Source: Winkia neuii subsp. neuii DSM 8576
Lineage (GTDB): Bacteria > Actinomycetota > Actinomycetes > Actinomycetales > Actinomycetaceae
Direction: 5' to 3'
Assembly (NCBI RefSeq): GCF_000420405.1
Contig: NZ_ATUW01000013.1
Coordinates: 1 to 35,124 of the forward strand
Length of the DNA: 35,124 nt
The translations under genes were made by a program, and so were the position numbers. Within the stretch, counting starts at the first letter, position 1; each line of letters starts with the position of its first letter. The notes beneath the pieces are model-generated. The model saw only the letters and a list, made by a program, of their open reading frames with translations, did no database searches and was not told where the DNA came from. This document shows, one piece after another, positions 21,743 through 31,046 of this stretch.

Positions 21743-24337
21743 ATGAGGAACGCTTTCGGTATGGAAATCCCAGAAAACCAAGCTCGGGAATCACTGTCCC
21801 ACCCTGTAGGTAGGGCCGAGGGCGTATCTGACACAGAACAAGTCCCACCGCCGCAGCCGCCGGAAGCACCCCAAAGCACGCCCTCGGCAAGCAAACAAAC
21901 CCAAACCGAACAAAAAGACGGGCCAACACGCGAAGGCAACAGTGAAGCCGGCCCCAAGGCAGAAGAAGCACCCGCCGAGCAAAACCAAGAGCCCACCCCC
22001 GCATCCTCAAGGGCAGCCGGCACAGGATTCGAATCAGCCGAAAGCAAAGATTTCACTGCCGACCCGTCCCAATTCCCGGGCCACGAACACGAAGACTCCG
22101 AGTTCGACGACGAACCAGAAACCACTCCAGGCGCCCCAAGCGGCCAAGAACCAATGCCGCCCGCCCCCCTTCCCCCAGCGCAAGCAGACCCGCCCGCCCC
22201 AGCCGAACCGCCCCTACGAATCAACCTGCCAGAAGGACGCTTCGGGGACCGCGAACTGTCGTGGATGGACTTCAACCTGCGGGTAATGGAACAGGCCGAG
22301 GACACGCGCCTACCCCTGCTGGAGCGCGCCTGGTTCACCACCATCGTCACCTCCAACCTAGACGAGTTCTACATGGTCAGGGTTGCGGGCCTCAAACGGC
22401 GCATAGCAGCAGGCATAGCCCGCCCATCGGCCTCCGGGCTAAGCCCCCGCCAAGTCCTTGCCGGCATCACAGAAAGGGCCCAAAAGCTCACCCACCGCCA
22501 AGCCAACTTCGTGCAAGAAACGCTACTGCCCGCCCTCGACAAAAAAGGCCTACACCTACGCAAATATGCTGACCTAGACGACGAAATGCGCCACCAACTA
22601 CACCGGTACTTCCGCAGGCGCATATTCCCGGTGCTAACCCCCCTAGCAGTAGACCCCTCCCACCCGTTCCCCTACATTTCCGGACTCTCGCTAAACCTGG
22701 CGGTAGTGTTACGCAACCCGGTCTCGGGCAAACAGCATTTCGCGCGCGTGAAAGTCCCCGAAGGGCTACCCCGCATAGTCTCAGTCGACCAGATCGTTAA
22801 CGGGGTGCGCCCCGAAGAAGCCGCCGAAAACGAAGGCGGTGCCACCTTCGTAACTATTGAAGACATAATTGGCCACCACCTGGACCACCTCTTCCCAGGC
22901 ATGGAAGTACTCGAGTACCACACCTTCCGCGTAACCCGCAACGAAGACCTAGAAGTCGAAGAAGACGATGCCGAAAACCTGCTACAAGCAATGGAAACCG
23001 AACTGCTAAAGCGCCGCTTCGGCCCGGCCGTCCGCCTAGAAGTATCCGAAGGCATAAGCGATTTCGTTTTGAACTTCTTGGTAGTGAAACTCGAAATCTC
23101 GATGGCCGACGTCTTCCGCCTGCCAGAACCACTGGACCTGACCTGCCTGAACATACTGCACGACCTGGACATTCGCGAATTGCTATACCCGTCGTTCCTC
23201 CCCGTAACTGCGGCGGGCCTAGCCGAAGTAGAATCAGCTACCCCCACCGACATTTTTGAGGCAATACGCAACGGCGACGTGCTGCTGCACCACCCCTACG
23301 ATTCATTCTCGACCTCGGTACAACAATTTGTTACCCAAGCCGCCAAAGACCCAAAGGTGCTCGCAATCAAACAAACCCTGTACCGCACCTCGGGGGACTC
23401 GCCCATTGTGCAAGCACTAATAGACGCTGCCGAGGCCGGCAAACAGGTACTGGCCATTGTCGAAATCAAAGCCCGCTTTGACGAAGAAGCGAACATTGGG
23501 TGGGCCCGCAAGCTAGAACGCGCCGGCGTGCACGTGGTGTACGGCATGGTTGGCCTAAAAACTCACTGCAAGCTATCCATGGTGGTTCGGCTAGAATCCG
23601 ACGGATTGCGGCGCTACTGCCACGTTGGAACCGGCAACTACCACCCCAAGACAGCTCGCGGATACGAAGACCTAGGCTTGCTCACCTGCGACCGGGACGT
23701 AGCACAAGACCTGACCCGCCTGTTCAACCAGCTTTCCGGATTCGCCCCACTCACCACCTTCCACCGGCTGCTAGTGGCCCCACGCTCAATCCGCCCCGGC
23801 CTATTGGAGCGCATCAACCGCGAAATAGACAACAAGAGGGCCGGCAAACCCGCCTGGATACGCTTCAAGATGAACTCCCTAGTAGACGAAACCATAATTG
23901 ACGCCCTCTACCACGCCTCCCAGGAAGGTATCCCAGTAGACATTGTGGTGCGCGGAATCTGCGCCCTGCGCGCCCCAATCGAAGGCATGAGCGAAAACAT
24001 TCGAGTCCGCTCCATCCTGGGGCGCTTTTTGGAGCACTCGCGCGTGTACTCGTTCTGCAACGGCGGCGACACGGAAGTGTGGATCGGCTCTGCTGACCTG
24101 ATGCACCGCAACCTGGACCGCCGCGTCGAAGAGTTGATCCGCATCACCGAACCAGAGATGATCAAACAGCTAGCCGACCTAGTGAAACTGGAAGCTTCCG
24201 AGCAAGTATCATCCTGGCACCTACAAGCCGACGACACCTGGGTACGTCACATCGACAGCCCGGACGGGCAGCCACTGTTGGACATCCAAACATATTTGAT
24301 GGAACAAGCAAACAAGCGAGTCAAAGGGCGCAAGTAG
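21743..24337 (+). CDS. ppk1: Polyphosphate kinase PPK1 with acidic N-terminal extension
   Basis: 864 residues. It reversibly transfers the gamma-phosphate of ATP to inorganic polyphosphate. The PPK core starts at about 155 ([29 protein letters not shown]) and contains the PLD-like halves. The autophosphorylated histidine is most likely H627 in [20 protein letters not shown], and a second conserved histidine is H765 in [24 protein letters not shown] near 780 is also standard. The first 155 residues are an unusual Pro/Glu/Ala-rich, probably disordered extension; the core alone would be about 710 residues, the normal size. GAGAGGT lies 6 nt before the ATG. It sits in an operon-like row with the unknown gene before it and the MutT1-like gene after it, under a PHO-like site. 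Confidence 0.96.
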   Translation: MRNAFGMEIPENQARESLSHPVGRAEGVSDTEQVPPPQPPEAPQSTPSASKQTQTEQKDGPTREGNSEAGPKAEEAPAEQNQEPTPASSRAAGTGFESAESKDFTADPSQFPGHEHEDSEFDDEPETTPGAPSGQEPMPPAPLPPAQADPPAPAEPPLRINLPEGRFGDRELSWMDFNLRVMEQAEDTRLPLLERAWFTTIVTSNLDEFYMVRVAGLKRRIAAGIARPSASGLSPRQVLAGITERAQKLTHRQANFVQETLLPALDKKGLHLRKYADLDDEMRHQLHRYFRRRIFPVLTPLAVDPSHPFPYISGLSLNLAVVLRNPVSGKQHFARVKVPEGLPRIVSVDQIVNGVRPEEAAENEGGATFVTIEDIIGHHLDHLFPGMEVLEYHTFRVTRNEDLEVEEDDAENLLQAMETELLKRRFGPAVRLEVSEGISDFVLNFLVVKLEISMADVFRLPEPLDLTCLNILHDLDIRELLYPSFLPVTAAGLAEVESATPTDIFEAIRNGDVLLHHPYDSFSTSVQQFVTQAAKDPKVLAIKQTLYRTSGDSPIVQALIDAAEAGKQVLAIVEIKARFDEEANIGWARKLERAGVHVVYGMVGLKTHCKLSMVVRLESDGLRRYCHVGTGNYHPKTARGYEDLGLLTCDRDVAQDLTRLFNQLSGFAPLTTFHRLLVAPRSIRPGLLERINREIDNKRAGKPAWIRFKMNSLVDETIIDALYHASQEGIPVDIVVRGICALRAPIEGMSENIRVRSILGRFLEHSRVYSFCNGGDTEVWIGSADLMHRNLDRRVEELIRITEPEMIKQLADLVKLEASEQVSSWHLQADDTWVRHIDSPDGQPLLDIQTYLMEQANKRVKGRK

Positions 24338-24421
24338 CCGTTTCGGCATTCCGAGCAAGGGCGGGTAGGGTTAACGTTTAGAGTTATCTACCCGGTCTTC
24401 CGGAACTGAAAGGATGGTCCA

Positions 24422-25732
24422 ATGTCAAGGCCCCGCCCTCGGCCGCCTGTTTCCCGTATAGTGCGTTCAGGTGGAGCCATCGTGTGGCGGTTGCGCGAAG
24501 ACGGCAAGACCATACCGGGCACCCAGATTCCGCGCTCAGATGCCGACATTGAAGTGCTGATCGTGCACCGGCCGCGCTACGACGATTGGTCGTGGCCCAA
24601 AGGCAAAATGGAACGCGGCGAGCACATAGTAGCCACCGCTGTGCGCGAGGTCGAAGAAGAAACCGGCTTCGCCGTGCGCCTAGGAGTGCCCCTGCAAACC
24701 CAACGCTACCGGCTCGGCGTGGGCCACACTAAAGAGGTGCGCTACTGGCTCGGCCAACTAGACGTGTCCGCCCCCGCAATGCTTGGGCGCCCCATGGCTA
24801 AACGGGCCCCAATCTCCGAGATCGACCAGCTGAAGTGGGCAAAACCGGCCAAAGCCCGCAAACTACTCACCCGCAGGGGCGACCAACGCCTTTTAGACGA
24901 AGCGGTAGCGCACGTGCGCAACCGGACCGCCCTCACGCAGCCGCTACTGATCATGCGCCACGCCAAAGCCGTCGGCCGCAAAAAATGGGAGGGCGAAGAA
25001 TCAGCTCGCCCCCTGTCAAGAAAGGGAGTCGGCCAAACAAAGAACCTAGTGCCCGTTCTTTCCGCCTACGGGATCGGCCAAGTAGTTACTTCACCCTGGC
25101 GGCGCTGCTTCCAAACGGTTGCCCCCTTCGCCACACTCACAGGAGCAACGCTGAGCGCACTGCCCGAACTCACTGAGCAAGCCCACGCAAACGACTCGGC
25201 CTCGGTGCGCGAGCTAGCAAAAAGCTGGCTTGAAGAGGGGAAAGCCCGCGCAGTGTGCGTACACCGGCCCACCCTGCCGGCAATCGTGGGGGCGCTCGCG
25301 GGAGCCACCCCTAACGCCATAACAAGGCAGCTTCCCCAAGAGGACCCGTACCTGCACACCTCGCAAATGCTGGTGGCGCACATTGCCCTGGTGCCGCTCG
25401 CCAAAGACGAGCCACTGCCCACCCCCGTTGCGCATCTACTTTCAGACGAGGCAAACGCGCCGGTCACATACGATGAGGGCCCGGAACTCGCCCACGAAGC
25501 CAAAAAGAAAAAATCCGGGCCGTCCCCGGCAATGCTGGCCGGGAAGAAGGGCAGGCCCGTTGCTCTGCCAACTAAGTCTTCGCCCTCGAAAATGCGGCCC
25601 AAGGCAGCCCGGCCCAAAAAGGAAGATAAAACAAAGTCTGTAGTGAAAGCACCTAGCTTGCGCACCGTGGAGGCCGAAGCCTCCAGCCCCTGCAGGCCCG
25701 TGGTGGTGGCACTCGAGTTAGTGCGCCCATAG
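24422..25732 (+). CDS. mutT1: Nudix hydrolase fused to histidine phosphatase (MutT1 type)
   Basis: 436 residues. An N-terminal Nudix domain has the complete box G-x5-E-x7-REVEEETGF (61-83, GKMERGEH...). A second domain has the histidine-phosphatase start LLIMRHAKA (R179, H180). Mycobacterial MutT1 has this layout and clears 8-oxo-dGTP or diadenosine polyphosphates, and there too it lies beside ppk1. The last roughly 80 residues are Lys/Pro/Ser-rich and look disordered, which is extra. AAAGGA precedes the ATG by 7 nt. The 84-nt spacer after ppk contains a small hairpin CGGGTAG/CTACCCG (24362-24394), so expression may be attenuated or separately initiated. Substrate is inferred from family; the histidine-phosphatase half could be degenerate downstream of the RHA motif. 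Confidence 0.9.
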   Translation: MSRPRPRPPVSRIVRSGGAIVWRLREDGKTIPGTQIPRSDADIEVLIVHRPRYDDWSWPKGKMERGEHIVATAVREVEEETGFAVRLGVPLQTQRYRLGVGHTKEVRYWLGQLDVSAPAMLGRPMAKRAPISEIDQLKWAKPAKARKLLTRRGDQRLLDEAVAHVRNRTALTQPLLIMRHAKAVGRKKWEGEESARPLSRKGVGQTKNLVPVLSAYGIGQVVTSPWRRCFQTVAPFATLTGATLSALPELTEQAHANDSASVRELAKSWLEEGKARAVCVHRPTLPAIVGALAGATPNAITRQLPQEDPYLHTSQMLVAHIALVPLAKDEPLPTPVAHLLSDEANAPVTYDEGPELAHEAKKKKSGPSPAMLAGKKGRPVALPTKSSPSKMRPKAARPKKEDKTKSVVKAPSLRTVEAEASSPCRPVVVALELVRP

Positions 25733-25836
25733 CGGGTAATTCTGCCGGAGCAACACCCGAATGTTAAAGTGTTCTAACTCACGGCTACTGCCAGTTTTTC
25801 TTGCTATTTTGCCGCTAGAGCAAATTTCCTAGGTTT

Positions 25837-25880
25837 GTTCACCAAAAGTTTACTTTGCTTGCACCTGGGCTACACCTGGC
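25837..25880 (+). promoter_or_regulatory. PHO-box-like array of four 11-bp repeats upstream of pstS
   Basis: Four consecutive 11-bp units: GTTCACCAAAA, GTTTACTTTGC, TTGCACCTGGG, CTACACCTGGC. Actinobacterial PhoP sites are 11-bp direct repeats starting GTTCACC, so the first unit matches exactly and the others degenerate. A TAGGTT (25886-25891) of TAnnnT form follows at once as a likely -10. This predicts induction of pstSCAB by phosphate starvation. Confidence 0.68.
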
Positions 25881-25947
25881 TTCCGTAGGTTGTACATGTC
25901 AGGGCTCAGGCCCTCCCACTCGGTACAAAGAATAGGAAGTATCACAA

Positions 25948-27063
25948 GTGAATCAGAAGTTTTACAAGTTCCTAGGTGTGGCTGCAGCCGCTTCCTTCGC
26001 AGTCACTTCGCTCGCTGCGTGCGGTTCTGACAACGCAACAGGCGACAAGTCAGGCAACGATAAGGATTCCTCGCAGTCCAGCGAATCCGTCTCCGGCTCC
26101 ATCAAGGGTGCTGGCGCTTCCTCCCAGGAAGCTGCCATGACCACCTGGACCCAGAACTTCATGAGCAACAACCCCGACGCCCAAATCACTTACGCTTCGG
26201 TTGGCTCTGGTGCCGGCATCGAACAGTTTGTGTCTAAGCAGGTTGCTTGGGCGGGCTCTGATGCTTACCTGGAAGGTGACGAAGTGCAGAAGGCTAAAGA
26301 TCGCTGTGGCGCCGACGCATACGACCTCCCCACCTACATTTCTCCGGTTGCGGTGGTATTCAACTTGAAAGAGACCAAGAAGCTAAACTTGGATCCCGAC
26401 GTAGTCGCCAAGATCTTCAAGGGCGAAATCAAGAAGTGGAACGATCCGGCTATCACCAAGTCCAACCCCGATGCTAATCTTCCCGACCTGGACATTACCC
26501 CGGTTCACAGGTCCGACAAGTCCGGTACTACCGAGAACTTCACTTCGTACCTGAACGAGGCCGCCCCCGACGTGTGGCCCGATAAAGCTGACAAGACCTG
26601 GCCTATTTCCGGTGGCGAGACCGGTGACAAGACCGCGGGCATGATTCAGGCTGTGCAGGGTACCGAGGGCACCATCGGTTACGCCGACGCCAGCCAGGCC
26701 GGCGACGCGCTGGGTGTTGCTTCGCTCAAGTCTGGCGACGGCTACACCGCCCCCACCCAGGAATCCGCCGCCAAGGCTGCTGATATTGCCGAGGCTGCTA
26801 AGGATCGCGCCGACGGGGACCTGGCTTTGAACGTGGTTCGCGTTCCTAAGGAAGAGGGCGCCTACCCGCTAATCCTGATCTCTTACGAGATCGTCTGCTC
26901 CAAGTACGAGAAGGAAGAGGGCAACGTAGTAAAGGCCTTCATGGAGTACGTAACTTCCGAGGAAGGCCAGAAGGCTGCATCCGAGGCCGCTGGCTCCGCC
27001 CCGATCTCTAACGAGCTCCGCGAGAAGATTCAGAAGAGCCTAGACAAGATCAAGATTGGCTAA
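25948..27063 (+). CDS. pstS: Phosphate ABC transporter substrate-binding lipoprotein PstS
   Basis: This 371-residue high-affinity receptor captures phosphate outside the cell for the PstCAB importer. It has a lipoprotein signal peptide ending LAAC (C25), then a Ser/Asp-rich linker. PstS motifs are present: GAGASSQEAAMTTW at the mature N-terminus, VGSGAGIEQF, DLPTYISPVAVVFN, and the phosphate-binding HRSDKSGTTENF. YEIVCSKY and SEEGQKAA near the end are also typical. The start is a GTG with GGAAG 8 nt upstream. A PHO-like array precedes it and a strong hairpin follows it, the usual arrangement that gives more receptor than permease. Confidence 0.96.
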   Translation: MNQKFYKFLGVAAAASFAVTSLAACGSDNATGDKSGNDKDSSQSSESVSGSIKGAGASSQEAAMTTWTQNFMSNNPDAQITYASVGSGAGIEQFVSKQVAWAGSDAYLEGDEVQKAKDRCGADAYDLPTYISPVAVVFNLKETKKLNLDPDVVAKIFKGEIKKWNDPAITKSNPDANLPDLDITPVHRSDKSGTTENFTSYLNEAAPDVWPDKADKTWPISGGETGDKTAGMIQAVQGTEGTIGYADASQAGDALGVASLKSGDGYTAPTQESAAKAADIAEAAKDRADGDLALNVVRVPKEEGAYPLILISYEIVCSKYEKEEGNVVKAFMEYVTSEEGQKAASEAAGSAPISNELREKIQKSLDKIKIG

Positions 27064-27075
27064 CTTCGCGATGAG

Positions 27076-27110
27076 GCGTTCGGTAGCGGGAAACCGTTAC
27101 CGAACGCTTT
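27076..27110 (+). terminator. Hairpin between pstS and pstC (attenuator-type)
   Basis: GCGTTCGGTA (27076-27085) pairs with TACCGAACGC (27098-27107). The stem extends inward by four more pairs to a GAAA tetraloop (27090-27093) and is followed by TTTCGC. The T tract is weak, so partial termination with read-through into pstC or 3' stabilisation of pstS mRNA is likely. Confidence 0.72.
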
Positions 27111-27137
27111 CGCATGAGAGTTGGAAGTAGGAAGCGT

Positions 27138-28097
27138 ATGACGGTCCAGGAAACGGAAGAAACTAGTTTGCTAACCGATTCCAGGGGAACCGGGAAAACA
27201 GGAAACGTAGTTTTTTGGGTTATTGCTTTGGCAGCTGGCATAACCATTTTGGCAACACTAGCCCTTGTAGCAGTGTTCTTGCTATTGCAGGCTAAGGACG
27301 CCATTCTTGCCCGCGGCAGAGTCTTTACCACCATGGGCTCGGCAAACCACGTCAATATTTGGGAATTCACGTTCCCGCAGGTTTTCGGCACACTACTGGG
27401 CTCGGCAATGGCAATGATCATGGCGGTGCCAGTAGCAATTGGCATCGCGTTGTTCATCAGCCACTACGCTCCTAAGCGGTTGGCGCAAACGCTCGGCTAC
27501 CTGGTGGATTTGCTAGCTGCAATCCCGTCAGTAATCTACGGCTTGTGGGGCGCCCTCTGGCTAGTGCCCAAGCTGGTGCCACTGAACAAATGGCTAAACG
27601 CCCACTTCGGCTGGTTCCCACTTTTTGGAGGCACCGCATCGCCCACAGGGCGCACCATTTCCTCAGCCGCAGTAATCCTGGCCGTCATGATCCTGCCCAT
27701 CGTCACCTCCATCAGCCGCGAAATCTTCCTAAAGACCCCCGGACTGCACGAGGAAGCAGCCCTGGCTTTGGGCGCCACCCGCTGGGAAATGATCCGCCTG
27801 GCAGTACTGCCACACGGCCGTTCAGGCATTGTGTCGGCATCGATGCTAGGGCTCGGGCGTGCCCTCGGCGAGACCATGGCAGTGCTCATGGTGCTATCGG
27901 TTGGCGCAAGCTATTCCTTCCACATCTTAGAGGCAGGCCGCCATTCCACCATTGCGGCAAACATCGCCCTCCAACAGCCCGAATCCACAGGCCTGGCGCT
28001 TTCCGGGCTATTCGCTACCGGGTTGGCGCTGTTCTTTATCACCATGATCGTCAACATGCTTGCGCGCTGGATTCTAGCCCGCACTAGTGCGAAGTGA
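27138..28097 (+). CDS. pstC: Phosphate ABC transporter permease PstC
   Basis: 319 residues with about six membrane helices. The first lies at about 23-51 and is followed by a periplasmic segment. The coupling-loop EAA motif is at about 205-230 (HEEAALALGATRWEMIRLAVLP). LLAAIPSVIYGLWG is a PstC signature. It forms the phosphate channel with PstA, powered by PstB. I choose the ATG at 27138 because GGAAG repeats lie just upstream (27123-27133); an in-frame ATG eight codons earlier begins right after the pstS hairpin without a ribosome binding site. It overlaps pstA by 4 nt (GTGA). Confidence 0.95.
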   Translation: MTVQETEETSLLTDSRGTGKTGNVVFWVIALAAGITILATLALVAVFLLLQAKDAILARGRVFTTMGSANHVNIWEFTFPQVFGTLLGSAMAMIMAVPVAIGIALFISHYAPKRLAQTLGYLVDLLAAIPSVIYGLWGALWLVPKLVPLNKWLNAHFGWFPLFGGTASPTGRTISSAAVILAVMILPIVTSISREIFLKTPGLHEEAALALGATRWEMIRLAVLPHGRSGIVSASMLGLGRALGETMAVLMVLSVGASYSFHILEAGRHSTIAANIALQQPESTGLALSGLFATGLALFFITMIVNMLARWILARTSAK

Positions 28098-29122
28098 GCC
28101 AAAATATGTCTAGTACTTCAAGAGCCCGTTCCTCCTCTTCAGCGCTGGCGCCGTCCTCGTCTTCCGACGCGCGCCCGGAAGCGCCCAAGAAAAACCCGTT
28201 CGCCCCTGAAGACCCAGCGCTAAACCGGCGCCGTGCCATCAAAGACAAAATATCCACGGTAGTAGTTTCAATCTGCTTCGTCCTGGCAATGATCCCGCTC
28301 ATTTCGCTACTGTGGATCACGATTTCCAGGGGCGGGGCGCGATTGCTAAAAGACTTCCCGTACTTCATCGCCGTTTCCATGAAAGGCGTGTCGGGGGGTA
28401 TGGACGCTGGCGGCATTTACCACGCCATAATCGGCACCCTAATAATCACCGTACTGGCAACGCTAATCTCGGCCCCCATTGGCCTGCTCACCGCCGTCTA
28501 CCTAACGGAATACGGAGCGGGTAAAAAGCTCTCTAGCGCGATCATGTTCTTCGTAGACGTAATGACCGGGGTGCCTTCGATCGTGGCCGGCCTATTCGCT
28601 CTGTCGGCCTTCGCCCTCCTAGTAAAACCCGGCTACCAGGCGGGCATTGTGGGCGCGGTGGCACTATCGGTGCTCATGATTCCAACGGTGGTGCGCGGAT
28701 GCCAAGAAATGCTCCTACTGGTACCCCACGAACTGCGTGAAGCGGCCCTGGCCCTAGGCGTTCCCAAATGGAAAGTAATCGTAAAAGTAGTGCTGCGCAC
28801 CGCCGCCGGCGGCATAACCACCTCGATCATGCTGGCGATCGCCCGCATCATCGGCGAAACCGCACCGCTGCTATTCACCGCAGGTCTGGTCAACTGGATC
28901 AACTTCGACCCCTTCAAAGGCCAAATGACAACGCTCCCCGTATACGCCTACCGGCAATACTCGCAGGGGCTAGTGCCGTGTAAAGGCACAGGCGTGTGCG
29001 TCGCCGACATCAACTACCAGCGCGCGTGGGCAGCCGCCCTCGCACTAATAATTCTTGTAATGGCCATGAACATTATTGCGCGTGTAATCGCGACGGCCGT
29101 TGCCCCGAAGGGGCGCAACTAA
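28094..29122 (+). CDS. pstA: Phosphate ABC transporter permease PstA
   Basis: 342 residues. About 50 N-terminal residues are Ser/Ala/Pro-rich and hydrophilic, longer than in most PstA proteins. Six membrane helices follow, with the EAA loop at about 214-238 ([21 protein letters not shown]). [14 protein letters not shown] and [15 protein letters not shown] are family signatures. The C-terminal periplasmic loop contains two cysteines (PCKGTGVCV) that may form a disulfide. The GTG at 28094 overlaps the pstC stop and suggests coupling; an ATG four codons later is possible. It is followed 20 nt later by pstB. Confidence 0.95.
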   Translation: MSQNMSSTSRARSSSSALAPSSSSDARPEAPKKNPFAPEDPALNRRRAIKDKISTVVVSICFVLAMIPLISLLWITISRGGARLLKDFPYFIAVSMKGVSGGMDAGGIYHAIIGTLIITVLATLISAPIGLLTAVYLTEYGAGKKLSSAIMFFVDVMTGVPSIVAGLFALSAFALLVKPGYQAGIVGAVALSVLMIPTVVRGCQEMLLLVPHELREAALALGVPKWKVIVKVVLRTAAGGITTSIMLAIARIIGETAPLLFTAGLVNWINFDPFKGQMTTLPVYAYRQYSQGLVPCKGTGVCVADINYQRAWAAALALIILVMAMNIIARVIATAVAPKGRN

Positions 29123-29142
29123 GACCCCGAAAGGAAATGGCA

Positions 29143-29922
29143 GTGTCTACTCGTATTGAAGTTCGCAACGAAAACATCTACTACGGCGATTTCTTGGCCG
29201 TCCGCGACGTAAACATGGACATCGAACCCAACTCCATTACCGCGTTGATCGGCCCATCCGGCTGCGGCAAATCGACCTTCCTGCGCACCCTCGACCGCAT
29301 GCACGAGGCCATACCCGGCGCCCGCGTCGAAGGTGAAGTGTTAGTCGAGGGCAAAAACATTTACGACAAGGATGTGGATCCGGTCCAAGTACGCCGCCTG
29401 GTAGGCATGGTGTTCCAGCGGGCAAACCCGTTCCCCACCATGTCCATCTACGAAAACGTGCTGGCCGGGGTCAGGCTAAACTCGCGGCGTCTGCCCAGAT
29501 CTGAGGCCGACGACCTAGTCGAAGAATCCCTAAGAAGTGCGAACCTGTGGAGCGAGGTCAAAGACCGCCTCGACCGCCCCGGCTCCTCTCTCTCGGGCGG
29601 CCAGCAGCAGCGGCTGTGCATTGCACGCACCGTGGCCGTACGCCCAAAGGTAGTGCTCATGGACGAGCCGTGTTCTGCCCTCGACCCGATTTCAACCCTG
29701 GCCATTGAAGATCTAATGATCAAGTTGAAGGAAAACTACACGATCGTGATCGTCACCCACAACATGCAGCAGGCGGCACGCGTTTCCGACCGCACCGGCT
29801 TCTTCAACCTGGAAGGTGCTGGCAAGCCTGGTGTACTCGTCGAAATCGACGAAACCGAAAAGATCTTCTCGAACCCGTCCAACAAGGCAACCGAAGATTA
29901 CGTATCCGGCCGTTTCGGCTAA
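29143..29922 (+). CDS. pstB: Phosphate ABC transporter ATP-binding protein PstB
   Basis: This 259-residue ATPase energises phosphate import. All ABC motifs are intact: Walker [10 protein letters not shown] (37-45), Q92, signature LSGGQQQR (150-157), Walker B VVLMDE (170-175) and H206 in [21 protein letters not shown] and the PstB-typical NVLAGVRLN region are present. I place the start at GTG 29143, since AAGGA at 29131-29135 is 7 nt upstream; the ATG at 29137 lies too close to that site. It is the last gene of pstSCAB. No phoU gene follows, whereas phoU often closes this operon elsewhere. Confidence 0.96.
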   Translation: MSTRIEVRNENIYYGDFLAVRDVNMDIEPNSITALIGPSGCGKSTFLRTLDRMHEAIPGARVEGEVLVEGKNIYDKDVDPVQVRRLVGMVFQRANPFPTMSIYENVLAGVRLNSRRLPRSEADDLVEESLRSANLWSEVKDRLDRPGSSLSGGQQQRLCIARTVAVRPKVVLMDEPCSALDPISTLAIEDLMIKLKENYTIVIVTHNMQQAARVSDRTGFFNLEGAGKPGVLVEIDETEKIFSNPSNKATEDYVSGRFG

Positions 29923-29931
29923 AAACGCAAA

Positions 29932-29972
29932 AAGAAAGTGCGCACAACCAGCCTGGCTGTGCGCACTTTCTT
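29932..29972. terminator. Bidirectional terminator between pstB and pit
   Basis: Perfect 15-bp arms: AAGAAAGTGCGCACA (29932-29946) and TGTGCGCACTTTCTT (29958-29972), loop of 11. An A-rich run before it and pyrimidines after it suit termination from either side. The two flanking genes converge here. Confidence 0.88.
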
Positions 29973-29996
29973 GCGCCCGGACCGCGAGCGCAAACT

Positions 29997-31043
29997 CTAC
30001 GCCGGCACAAGCATGTGCAACGGCAGGTATAAAAGCCCCGAGACTAGGGCGGCAGCAGGCATGGTCAGTACCCATGCTATGGCGATGTTGCCGGCCATGC
30101 CCCACCGGACGGCGCTGAGGCGGCGAGTAGCCCCGACCCCCATAATGCCGGCGGTGATGGTGTGGGTGGTGGATACGGGGGCGTGGAATACGTAGGCGGC
30201 TAGGTAGAGCACGGTGGCTGCTACTGTTTCTGCTACGAAACCGTGAGCGGGGTCGAGTTCGATCACCTTGCGCCCTAGGGTGCGCATGATTCGCCACCCG
30301 CCGGAGTAGGTGCCTGCCGATATTGCTAGGGCAGCGGCGAGTTTCACCCACAGGGGGATGGATAGTTCGCCGTTAGCGTCTACTCCGTGGTAGCCGCCGG
30401 CCATTAGTGCCATGACGATCACGCCCATTGTTTTTTGGGCGTCTTGGAGCCCGTGCCCTAGGGCCATTGCGGCTGCTGAGATGGTTTGGGCGATGCGGAA
30501 GTGGCGCATTGTGCGGTGGTATTGCAGGTTTGCGCAAAGGGCTAAAACTAGCTTCATCACTAGGTAGGAGACTATGAATCCGAGTAGGGGGGAGGCGAAC
30601 ATGGGGATGACGACTTCGCTTACGATGCCGGACCACTGCACCTGGGTGGCTGAGGCTAAGCCGGCTCCTACGAGTCCGCCTATCAGGGCGTGGGATGAGG
30701 ATGAGGGCAGCCCAAACCACCAGGTGATCAGGTTCCAGGCTATTGCCCCCACTAGGGCGGCCAGGATTATCACTAGGCCGTGGAGGCGCAGGTTGGGGTC
30801 TGCTGCCTCGGAGTATTGGGTTATGTCGATGATTCCTTGACCAATGGTTTTGGCAACCTCGGTGCCTAGTAGTGCTCCCACGATGTTCATGCAGGCGGCC
30901 ATTATTAGGGCGGCGCGGGGGGTTAGTGCACGGGTAGAAACCGAGGTGGCGATCGCGTTGGCGGCGTCGTGAAAACCGTTGGTGAAGTCGAAACTTAGTG
31001 CTAGTAGCACTACGAGTGCGACCAGGACCAATGTTAGTTCCAC
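29997..31043 (-). CDS. pit: Low-affinity inorganic phosphate transporter (PiT family)
   Basis: A 348-residue secondary phosphate transporter. The PiT signature appears near the N-terminus (FDFTNGFHDAANAIATSV, 18-35). The inverted second copy is near the C-terminus (APVSTTHTITAGIMGVG). About ten membrane helices are visible. The length matches short bacterial PiT proteins rather than the 500-residue PitA of E. coli. The start is GTG with AAGGAG 9 nt upstream, inside the end of the DUF47 gene, whose stop lies 3 nt before it. Low-affinity uptake beside a high-affinity Pst system gives the cell both modes. Confidence 0.95.
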   Translation of the reverse strand: MELTLVLVALVVLLALSFDFTNGFHDAANAIATSVSTRALTPRAALIMAACMNIVGALLGTEVAKTIGQGIIDITQYSEAADPNLRLHGLVIILAALVGAIAWNLITWWFGLPSSSSHALIGGLVGAGLASATQVQWSGIVSEVVIPMFASPLLGFIVSYLVMKLVLALCANLQYHRTMRHFRIAQTISAAAMALGHGLQDAQKTMGVIVMALMAGGYHGVDANGELSIPLWVKLAAALAISAGTYSGGWRIMRTLGRKVIELDPAHGFVAETVAATVLYLAAYVFHAPVSTTHTITAGIMGVGATRRLSAVRWGMAGNIAIAWVLTMPAAALVSGLLYLPLHMLVPA

Positions 31044-31046
31044 GGG

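Noticed and set aside
21199-22356. Long minus-strand open frame (385 codons) opposite the ppk region
   Set aside because: Ser/Gly/Trp-rich antisense shadow of the unknown gene and the PPK1 N-terminus; no supporting start or motif.
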